DNA of 64,000 nucleotides, taken from Pedobacter nyackensis. Lineage in GTDB: Bacteria > Bacteroidota > Bacteroidia > Sphingobacteriales > Sphingobacteriaceae. A program made the position numbers and the translations under genes. The notes under the pieces were generated by a model. The model did no database searches. It was given only the letters and a program-made list of their open reading frames with translations, and had not been told where the DNA came from. Position 1 is the first letter of the stretch. Every line of letters begins with the position of its first letter. Below, piece by piece: positions 36,593 to 43,125 of this stretch. The stretch covers positions 62,001-126,000 of the forward strand of contig NZ_FWYB01000004.1 of NCBI RefSeq assembly GCF_900176505.1, written 5' to 3'.

Positions 36593-37057
36593 TTATAATT
36601 GTGAAGCTGTTGCTTCAAATTCTGCATCAATCGTCTGTGCAGCTCTGTTTTTAGAAGCAGCAACGGCAAGCTGGTCGCAGCGCTCATTTTCCGCATGATT
36701 GTTATGTCCTTTAACCCAAACAAATTTAACGTCGTGCAATTTATATACGTTTAAGAAGCGCATCCAAAGGTCTTTATTCTTTTTACCTTTAAATCCTGTC
36801 TTAACCCACCCAAAAACCCATTTCTTTTCAACAGAATCAATTACATACTTGGAGTCTGAAAATATAGTGACTTGCTGTCCGGGTGTTTTTAAAGCTTGTA
36901 GTGCTACAATCACAGCCAGGAGCTCCATTCTGTTATTGGTAGTCATCCTAAAGCCGGCACTCAACTCTTTATAGTGTTGTCCTGATCTTAGAATTACGCC
37001 ATAACCACCAGGTCCTGGGTTTCCACTAGCTGCTCCGTCTGTATATATTTCAATCAT
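36593..37057 (-). CDS. rnhA: Ribonuclease HI
   Basis: 154 residues. Cuts the RNA strand of RNA-DNA hybrids. The four catalytic acids are visible: Asp7 (IYTDGAASGNPG), Glu45 (NNRMELLAV), Asp68 (IFSDSKYVIDS) and Asp128 (NERCDQLA), with His121 nearby. The basic protrusion GWVKTGFKGKKNKDLW of the E. coli-type enzyme is also present. It is monocistronic, with an exact consensus promoter and a shared terminator. Confidence 0.96.
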   Translation of the reverse strand: MIEIYTDGAASGNPGPGGYGVILRSGQHYKELSAGFRMTTNNRMELLAVIVALQALKTPGQQVTIFSDSKYVIDSVEKKWVFGWVKTGFKGKKNKDLWMRFLNVYKLHDVKFVWVKGHNNHAENERCDQLAVAASKNRAAQTIDAEFEATASQL

Positions 37058-37065
37058 ATTTGAAG

Positions 37066-37095
37066 CAAATCTAGCTTTTTAAGGCTTAAAAGCAA
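37066..37095 (-). promoter_or_regulatory. Promoter of rnhA
   Basis: On the minus strand TTG (37095-37093) is followed after 19 bp by TAGATTTG (37073-37066), matching the Bacteroidetes consensus. The box lies 8 bp from the ATG, so the leader is very short. Confidence 0.75.
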
Positions 37096-37185
37096 TTCTT
37101 AACGATTTATTTATATTCTGATTAAAATTAAAATGCTTGAATTTTAATTGGTTAAGAGAAAAGTTCAGGATAAAGTTTAAAAATA

Positions 37186-37216
37186 TTTGTTAAAAATGAT
37201 TTTAATCGTACTTTTG
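37186..37216 (+). promoter_or_regulatory. Promoter of tRNA-His
   Basis: TTTG (37186-37189) is followed after 19 bp by TACTTTTG (37209-37216), a full match to the Bacteroidetes consensus, about 20 bp before the mature tRNA start. Confidence 0.75.
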
Positions 37217-37237
37217 TAGCGTTGAAAGCAAAACATG

Positions 37238-37314
37238 GTGGTTTTAGCTCAGTTGGTTAGAGCATCGGTTTGTGGTACCGAGGGTCGTGGGTTCGAGCCC
37301 CATATTCCACCCCA
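37238..37314 (+). tRNA. tRNA-His (GTG)
   Basis: A full cloverleaf is visible. The D-arm is GCTC/GAGC. The anticodon stem TCGGT/ACCGA carries loop TTGTGGT with anticodon GTG. The T-arm has loop TTCGAGC. The 3' end has discriminator C and an encoded CCA (37312-37314). A G at 37237 is the expected extra G(-1) of histidine tRNA, opposite the discriminator C. Two acceptor pairs, 5:68 and 6:67, read as T-T mismatches. The gene stands alone with its own promoter and terminator. Confidence 0.93.
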
Positions 37315-37321
37315 AGTTTTG

Positions 37322-37350
37322 AAAAGCAGTCTGAAAAGGCTGCTTTTTTG
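37322..37350 (+). terminator. Terminator of tRNA-His
   Basis: AAAAGCAGTC (37322-37331) pairs with GGCTGCTTTT (37338-37347) with one G-U around TGAAAA, followed by TTG TTT. It lies 7 bp after the tRNA CCA end. Confidence 0.8.
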
Positions 37351-37412
37351 TTTCCGGGTATTTCTGGGGCTTGGGACACCTTACCCTTTATAATTCCACG
37401 AAAGGTATTGGT

Positions 37413-37593
37413 TCCGGTATACCTTCGGTGTACCTCTTGTATACCTGGCCTGTTCAAACGGAGATACTTTGTGCGTCAATCAACTTTAGGATAATGTTGC
37501 CTTAATCAGAACCGAAGCAACAGCGTGGCAAGGGCGAGTGATGACCGAAGCAGGAGGCCAGGTATATAAGAGGTATATAAGAGGTATATAGGT
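37413..37593. repeat. Inverted pair of 11-nt tandem repeat blocks
   Basis: Left block 37413-37445 is three 11-nt units ending in TACC, and TGGCCT follows. Right block 37561-37593 is three 11-nt units beginning GGTATATA, preceded by AGGCCA. The two 39-nt arms match as reverse complements at about 30 positions, with the innermost unit at 10 of 11 and TGGCCT/AGGCCA exact. The 103-bp centre holds no reading frame of note. It may be a dispersed repeat element, a non-coding RNA or a recombination remnant. Confidence 0.65.
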
Positions 37594-37904
37594 ACTACAA
37601 AGATCCGAACATTATCAATCTGACTTTACGCTAAAAATTTTAATGCTCTCGTATGTTAAAAATTGCACTCATTTGTGGGGATTCTTCCCATGTCTTAGAC
37701 TTACAAAAGTCCTAGGTTAGCGAAGGAAGGCTATTTTAAATGATCGTCAGGTAAACTTAATACCAGGCTGGGTATTTTTAAGAAATTTCAAGGATCTCCC
37801 ACAGCATTTGGTCTTGATCCTGGGAAGCTCCTTTGTAGCTCGGAAGGCAGAAACACTGCACTGCAACAGTAGCCAATCTTCAGGTAATTGTTAAAATCAG
37901 AGGA
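37594..37904. other. Intergenic stretch without recognised features
   Basis: About 310 bp between the inverted repeat block and the stop of the outer-membrane barrel gene at 37905. No convincing reading frame, RNA gene or terminator with a T-run was seen. Base composition is less AT-rich than other gaps here, which may indicate decayed sequence. Confidence 0.5.
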
Positions 37905-40103
37905 TCAATTGGTAACATCATCATTTTTAATAGATTTCGCGCTTTTCTTTACGGCGTCTTTTAGCTTCCCAAATGTGTAATTGAGGCTAACCTTATAGGA
38001 ACGAAAGTAGGAGATGTCGGTTGAGCGCTGCTCAAATCCGGGGCCGTTCAATTGAACTATGTTCGACCGATACCTGGCAAAAGGATTATTGCTTGCAAGG
38101 GAAAATGTGAGTTTGTTGGAAACGAGTTCCTTCGACAGGCCGAAAGAGGAAGTGATTTGGGAATTGGTCTCGCGCTGGAATGTGAAGCTTCGGCTTTTGA
38201 AATTCATACTGGCATTGACTCGCCATCCCTTTTCTAATTTCAGACCACTATTAAGACCAAAGGCATACATGAATCCACTGGTGCTGAGGAGGGCGTTTCC
38301 ATCGGTACCTTCAATCTTGCCATAAAATGCTTTGACGTTGGTTGAAAAATTCCAACTTTTTGTAATTGGATAGTTGACGCTGATATTCGAGCTAAATACG
38401 CTCGCCTTTCCTGTATTCTGATAGGCTATACGGGTGATATTGGTCGAGGGATCATAAGTGGCAACCTGGTTAATCAGCGCGTTGAAGGAAATATAATCAA
38501 AGCTAATATTCATAAAAGCCTTTTTTTGTAGACTGTAGCTAAATTGAATTCCATTGGCTATTACTGGAAGTAGCGCAGGATTGCCACTAGATTCGACATT
38601 AGGATTTGATCTGTTTACAAAAGGATTAAGCTGATAGATTCCGGGGCGCTGAACGCGTTGTGTAAAGCCCATGGTAATCGTTGAAGTAATCCCTGGTTTG
38701 TAGCTAATAGCCATGACAGGCAACAAGTTCAGTTGCTGTTTGGAAATAGTAGTCTGATTGCTCATGAAGTCGGCATGGATTTGGGTATGCTCGAGTCGAA
38801 CTCCGGCTTTAACACTAAAGGTGCCTAAGTTGAACTGATAGCTATTATAAGCTGCGTATACATTCTGGCTGTTGCTGAAATTATTGCTCTTTAGTGGGTC
38901 GATCTCGAAGGAACCAAGAAGGTCGTTAAATTCCAGGTAATTAAAATTACTACTGTTGCTTCGGAAGATGCTCTTAATTCCAGCTTCAATACTTATTTTT
39001 TTGAACAAGGTGGTATAGTCGAGTTGAATGGTGTGTTCAGAGGAATTTCCTGTATTGTATTGCTGATAATCTGATTGGACAAAATTAAGCCGGCTGGAAA
39101 AATCGATTTGGTTATCGTTTCGGTACCCATTGATATAAAAGCGGTAGGAAAGCGTAAGCAGTCGTTTTTTGTTCTTAACAGAGCCTAATTGGTAGTTTAA
39201 AGAGACATCCGCACCATTTCCTCTGCCGGTGCTACTGTTGTTGAGGAGGTACGACTGCATTGATTGTCCTGTAGAAGAACTCAATTGTGTGGCATAGCCA
39301 TTTTCATTGGTTTGATTGATGTTAAAGGAGGCGGAAAGCAAATTGAGACTATCTATTTCATAGCTGAACTCTGTACCAAAGTAGCCACTATGGCTATCTT
39401 TTTCTTTCGAGTTATCTTGGCTTAAGATCGTACTGGTAGATATCCTATGATTGTAGTCGGAAGTAACTGGTGTATTGTAGATACCGCCACCACTAAACGC
39501 AGTGATACCGAACTTACCTAATTTAGCAGAAAAGGAACCACCGCCAGCCGGTCCGCCGGTAGGGACAGTAGCATTCAGATTAGCAGTTCCACTGTATCCG
39601 GAAGATAGTTTTTTGTTTGTAATGATATTGATGATACCTACCAAACCTTCAGCATCATATTTTGAGGGAGGTGTTGTGATTACCTCAATCCTTTGAATGG
39701 TTGAGGCTGGCATGCTGCGCAGTACTTCTTTTAAATTTCGTTCCATCATGGCCGAAGGTCTTCCGTTGATTAGAATTTTATAACCGGAACTTCCTTTTAA
39801 CTCAAGGTTGTCATCTGCATCTACACTGAGCATTGGTATCTTTTTCATCATTTCCAGTACACTGCTCGATTTGCTCTCGGGGTCAGCTTGTATATCGTAG
39901 CTGAGCCTGTCAATTTCTTGTTTAATCAGGCGTTTATTTGCTGTTATGGCTACTTCAGAAAGAGACTTACTATCCGGGGCTGTAGTCGAATCCACAACTT
40001 TGGCATTTGGTTTTTTTTGAGTGTTCTGCGCATTGCTGATAAATGGAAGAAAAAATAAGGCAATAAGAATCCTTATTACGGAAATTGTGGTTTTCGTATT
40101 CAT
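37905..40103 (-). CDS. Outer-membrane beta-barrel receptor-like protein
   Basis: 732 residues with a signal peptide ending near ISNAQN. A short region with SLSEVAITANKRLIKQEIDRLSYDI precedes a plug-like segment (VLEMMKKIPMLSVDADDNLELKGSSGYKILINGRPSA in part) and PPSKYDAEGLVGIINIITNKK. The remainder is a beta-barrel of the OMP_b-brl_3 type. There is no N-terminal carboxypeptidase-like domain. It is last in a cluster headed by an ECF sigma factor, so its expression may depend on that sigma. The ligand is unknown. Confidence 0.85.
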   Translation of the reverse strand: MNTKTTISVIRILIALFFLPFISNAQNTQKKPNAKVVDSTTAPDSKSLSEVAITANKRLIKQEIDRLSYDIQADPESKSSSVLEMMKKIPMLSVDADDNLELKGSSGYKILINGRPSAMMERNLKEVLRSMPASTIQRIEVITTPPSKYDAEGLVGIINIITNKKLSSGYSGTANLNATVPTGGPAGGGSFSAKLGKFGITAFSGGGIYNTPVTSDYNHRISTSTILSQDNSKEKDSHSGYFGTEFSYEIDSLNLLSASFNINQTNENGYATQLSSSTGQSMQSYLLNNSSTGRGNGADVSLNYQLGSVKNKKRLLTLSYRFYINGYRNDNQIDFSSRLNFVQSDYQQYNTGNSSEHTIQLDYTTLFKKISIEAGIKSIFRSNSSNFNYLEFNDLLGSFEIDPLKSNNFSNSQNVYAAYNSYQFNLGTFSVKAGVRLEHTQIHADFMSNQTTISKQQLNLLPVMAISYKPGITSTITMGFTQRVQRPGIYQLNPFVNRSNPNVESSGNPALLPVIANGIQFSYSLQKKAFMNISFDYISFNALINQVATYDPSTNITRIAYQNTGKASVFSSNISVNYPITKSWNFSTNVKAFYGKIEGTDGNALLSTSGFMYAFGLNSGLKLEKGWRVNASMNFKSRSFTFQRETNSQITSSFGLSKELVSNKLTFSLASNNPFARYRSNIVQLNGPGFEQRSTDISYFRSYKVSLNYTFGKLKDAVKKSAKSIKNDDVTN

Positions 40104-40138
40104 GGCAATTGAAATAAATGATGTTGTTTAGATCGGGC

Positions 40139-40474
40139 TTATTTCTCCTGTTTTTTCATGATCAGGTAATAGGTAAGAAACCCAGTTGCAACGCTTACCA
40201 ATACCACACCGTATGGAACCGTTGATTCGTCGGCCGGATAGGGGAGGAATTCCACCAGAATCAGCCCTATTCCACCAAATAAAAGTACCAGTCCCCATTT
40301 GAGTATCTCTGAGCCTATGCCGGAAAGACTCAATAAGAATTTTAAACTATTTTCATCTATTGGACCTGAGTCGATAATCCTTTTTTTAAGTCTATAATTG
40401 TAAAGGGCAATGATGATGACGGCCACCACAATGCAGATGGCTATAGGGGTAAGGAAAATGATTTCTTTTTTCAT
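40139..40474 (-). CDS. Small membrane protein, DUF6249-like
   Basis: 111 residues with three predicted helices: PIAICIVVAVIIIALYNY at the N-terminus, ILKWGLVLLFGGIGLILVEFL in the middle and VVLVSVATGFLTYYLIM at the end. The layout resembles the DUF6249 proteins found beside ECF sigma genes in Bacteroidetes; this assignment is tentative. It lies between the sigma/anti-sigma-like pair and the receptor gene and is probably co-transcribed with them. Confidence 0.65.
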   Translation of the reverse strand: MKKEIIFLTPIAICIVVAVIIIALYNYRLKKRIIDSGPIDENSLKFLLSLSGIGSEILKWGLVLLFGGIGLILVEFLPYPADESTVPYGVVLVSVATGFLTYYLIMKKQEK

Positions 40475-40532
40475 GTGCTGATCCGTTTATGGGAAGTAGA
40501 CAACGCTCAATTGAATAATGTTGCAGTTTAAC

Positions 40533-40901
40533 CTATTTATTTTTACCAGGATTGATTTCTTTGAAACGATTCTTTTTTATGGTGATATGATCCAAGTACT
40601 GGATCAGAAAAAGTAATGGAAAGGTGATGATGAAGAGCCATTTATGTTCGCCGATAGAATTGGTAATATGCGTATCGTAGGCGCTGTCTAAAAGTAGCAG
40701 GCCAAAAAATAATATTGTGATTGCGACAACAAAGATTAATGCCCAGCCACCATAGAACCTGAGTCTGTTTTTGTATTGCAGCTTCTCTTGTAACTTGTTT
40801 CGGAGTTTTGTAGAGAAATCCATGCTTAAGCCTTCTTCCGATGGGGTGGAAAGGGCTGTGAACAATAATTTTTGAACTTCTTCTTCACTATGTCTTTTCA
40901 T
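40533..40901 (-). CDS. Membrane protein, candidate anti-sigma factor
   Basis: 122 residues. A charged cytoplasmic N-terminus (about 45 residues, including FSTKLRNKLQEKLQYK) precedes two transmembrane helices (WALIFVVAITILFFGLLLL and WLFIITFPLLFLIQYL). It overlaps the sigma gene by 4 bp, the usual arrangement of a sigma factor and its membrane inhibitor. It has no zinc-binding HxxxCxxC motif, so if it is an anti-sigma it is of a non-ZAS type. The function is inferred from position only. Confidence 0.6.
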   Translation of the reverse strand: MKRHSEEEVQKLLFTALSTPSEEGLSMDFSTKLRNKLQEKLQYKNRLRFYGGWALIFVVAITILFFGLLLLDSAYDTHITNSIGEHKWLFIITFPLLFLIQYLDHITIKKNRFKEINPGKNK

Positions 40902-41455
40902 GATATTTCATTTTTTAAGTAACCCTCTAGTTTTTCCTTCAACAGTTTACGGCCACGGAAAAGGTAACTTTTAATTGTACCTTCGGGTAATGAGGTAACT
41001 TGCTCAATCTCCTGATAGGAAAATTCCTCAAGATGGAATAGTGTAAGTACCATTCTGTACTGATGTGGCAGCTGAGTGATCAGGTAATTGATATACTTGT
41101 TGACATCCTTTTTTATTAATTCATTTTCGGGGTCGGTAAGCGTGAAATGATGATTTTCAACATCATCAGGGTATTGATGAAAACTATCTCTTTTGTTCTT
41201 TTTGATGTGGTTTAAGGCCGTTGAGTAGGCGATTCGTGCAATCCAGGTAGAAAGCTTAGACTGATAGCCAAAACTCTTCAGACTCTTGAAAACCTTGATG
41301 AATACTTCCTGGCAGATATCCTGGGCATCATCATTACTGTTCACCAGCTTAAAGCATATGTGAAAGACTAACCTTTCATATTGTTTTACCAATAGATCAA
41401 AGGCCCTGAGGTCGCCGCTAAGAATTTTAGGGATTGTTGCCCTTTCATCAAACAT
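40898..41455 (-). CDS. ECF-type RNA polymerase sigma factor
   Basis: 185 residues. Region 2 (FDLLVKQYERLVFHICFKLV and DAQDICQEVFIKVFKSLKSF) and region 4 (LPHQYRMVLTLFHLEEFSYQEIEQVTSLPEGTIKSYLFRGRKLL in part) are complete, and there is no region 1 or 3. It directs RNA polymerase to a specific regulon. It heads a cluster with two small membrane proteins and an outer-membrane barrel, suggesting envelope signalling. No target promoter could be identified from this window. Confidence 0.93.
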   Translation of the reverse strand: MFDERATIPKILSGDLRAFDLLVKQYERLVFHICFKLVNSNDDAQDICQEVFIKVFKSLKSFGYQSKLSTWIARIAYSTALNHIKKNKRDSFHQYPDDVENHHFTLTDPENELIKKDVNKYINYLITQLPHQYRMVLTLFHLEEFSYQEIEQVTSLPEGTIKSYLFRGRKLLKEKLEGYLKNEIS

Positions 41456-41540
41456 CAGCGATTAGACAATTGCTAAAGAAAAAATGTTGCAATAATTCTG
41501 ATTTAATTTTTGACTGCAATCGGATTTGCAGCTTAGGCAA

Positions 41541-41571
41541 AAAAAAAGCATCCTTCGTGGATGCTTTTTTT
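41541..41571. terminator. Bidirectional terminator between cspA-like gene and sigma gene
   Basis: AGCATCC (41547-41553) pairs with GGATGCT (41559-41565) around TTCGT, with six further A-T pairs on each side. It sits 12 bp beyond the cold-shock gene stop on the minus strand and gives a T-run in both directions. Confidence 0.88.
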
Positions 41572-41583
41572 AGTGTAGTGGGC

Positions 41584-41775
41584 TTAGCTAAGCTTTACTT
41601 TCGTTGCGTTTAAGCCTTTTTTACCATTTTCCACTTCATAGCTTACGCGGTCATTTTCTCTAACCTTATCGATAAGCCCTGTTACGTGTACAAAGATCTC
41701 AGGTTCACCATTTTCTGGTACGATGAATCCAAATCCTTTTGATTCATTAAAAAATTTTACTGTTCCTTCTGGCAT
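41584..41775 (-). CDS. Cold-shock-domain protein (CspA family)
   Basis: 63 residues, a single OB-fold cold-shock domain. It binds single-stranded RNA or DNA and acts as an RNA chaperone. The RNP1 motif KGFGFI and RNP2 motif EIFVHVTG are present, after the standard EGTVKFFNESKG start. It is slightly shorter than E. coli CspA. About 100 bp of AT-rich sequence precede it, enough for the structured leader common in this family, though no specific element is identified. Confidence 0.95.
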   Translation of the reverse strand: MPEGTVKFFNESKGFGFIVPENGEPEIFVHVTGLIDKVRENDRVSYEVENGKKGLNATKVKLS

Positions 41776-41876
41776 TGCAATGTTAATTTAAAATATAAAT
41801 AAAGCGGTTATTAGACTTAAAAGTAAGACAATTATTGTAAAAATTTTGTTTTATATAGTAGAAAATGTAAAATAAT

Positions 41877-42848
41877 TTAAAGGGCCGTTCTTAATTCAAC
41901 TTTATTGTCCAATGGTTTTAAACTTTTTAAATAAGTGTAAACGGCTTCCAGGTCATTTTTAGTCATTCCCGCATACATTGTCCAGGGCATAGGCGTGTTT
42001 AATTCGCCCTTAGCTATCGCTGGTAGTTTTATGCTGCTGTCTGCGTAAACTTTAAACTTTTTGACAAACATTTCCTTAGTCCAACCGCCCAATCCATTGG
42101 TTTTATGCATGGTGATGTTGGTTGAACGGATAATGCCTGCAGGTTGTTTAAATTCCATACCACCACCAAATTCAGTACCTGCTATGATCGCGCCCTTATC
42201 CATTTTACTATGGCATTCCACGCATCCGGCGGCATTAACCAGGTACGCGCCATATTTAACGGTATCCTGCATAGCTGGTATTTTTTGGAAATCCGCTTTT
42301 TTTGGCGTCGTTTTATTAATCAGGTTAACCGGAAAGTTTAACTCGGTTTTTGCTACCTGATTTTCAATAGGAGCTAATGAACGGATGTAGGCAATAATGC
42401 TGTAGATATCCTCCTGGTTCATTTTGCCAAACCTGCGGTAACCCATTAACGGAAATAATGCTTTCCCTTCTTTATTTACACCAGTAGTAATGGCTTTTAA
42501 TAATTCGCCGTCAGTCCAGCTTCCCAAAGCATTAGGTGTAATGTTAGGCGCGTAAATTTTTCCCGGAAAGCCCATGTTTTCATCAAAAACTTCACCGCCC
42601 TTACCCAAAGTACCGCTGACTGGTGGTCCAGAGAATACAGCCCAATTACGAGTGCTGTGGCAATCTATACAGGCGGCTACATTATTGGCCAGATAGCGTC
42701 CTCGTTCTAAACGCGCAGGGGTTGATTCTATTTTTACTGTCTGAGTATCACCGGTATCCGGGAAAGCAATATTGATGTATAAAACACCTGCAAGCACAAG
42801 TACGATTACAAATGAGACAATAAGTCCAAGAATTTTTAAAATTTTCAT
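41877..42848 (-). CDS. Membrane-anchored dihaem cytochrome c
   Basis: 323 residues. An N-terminal helix (ILGLIVSFVIVLVLAGVLYI) anchors it in the inner membrane with the rest in the periplasm. Two haem c sites are visible, C60-x-x-C63-H64 (CIDCH) and C209-x-x-C212-H213 (CVECH), each in its own class I cytochrome domain. It probably passes electrons from a periplasmic dehydrogenase, but no partner gene is adjacent. The two-domain form resembles cytochrome subunits of alcohol or sugar dehydrogenases. Confidence 0.9.
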   Translation of the reverse strand: MKILKILGLIVSFVIVLVLAGVLYINIAFPDTGDTQTVKIESTPARLERGRYLANNVAACIDCHSTRNWAVFSGPPVSGTLGKGGEVFDENMGFPGKIYAPNITPNALGSWTDGELLKAITTGVNKEGKALFPLMGYRRFGKMNQEDIYSIIAYIRSLAPIENQVAKTELNFPVNLINKTTPKKADFQKIPAMQDTVKYGAYLVNAAGCVECHSKMDKGAIIAGTEFGGGMEFKQPAGIIRSTNITMHKTNGLGGWTKEMFVKKFKVYADSSIKLPAIAKGELNTPMPWTMYAGMTKNDLEAVYTYLKSLKPLDNKVELRTAL

Positions 42849-43125
42849 TTATATGAGGTTTAAGTTAATGGTCAAAATTCAATTCTTCTCTTTTTCTACC
42901 CTTAATCTGTAACATATACCAATGGATTTAGCGCTTTCGTTCGATTTCTTTATTGTAAGGAATTGTTGGTTTCTTAAATATAAAGAATGTTAATTTAAAA
43001 ATCCAATTGTGCTAAGAAAGTATGTTCTGATGCATTTTTTTGACCTTAAAACTGGCATGCTTATTGGCTATAGAGAACTATCATTAAAAAACCTATTGCC
43101 TTTAGATAGAAACAATTACATACCA

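Noticed and set aside
37257..37494. Short open frames on both strands over tRNA-His and its terminator
   Set aside because: They run through the tRNA cloverleaf and the terminator hairpin, which explain the sequence better.
7561..37593. CRISPR array
   Set aside because: The only short tandem repeats (11-nt units at 37413-37593) have no spacers of regular length and no cas genes nearby.
37238..37904. Possible integration of a mobile element at tRNA-His
   Set aside because: No integrase, no repeated copy of the tRNA 3' end and no phage or conjugation genes were found downstream.
43009..43125. Upstream GTG start for the hybrid kinase
   Set aside because: It adds 39 residues ahead of the first membrane helix with no family support; the ATG at 43126 gives a normal N-terminus.
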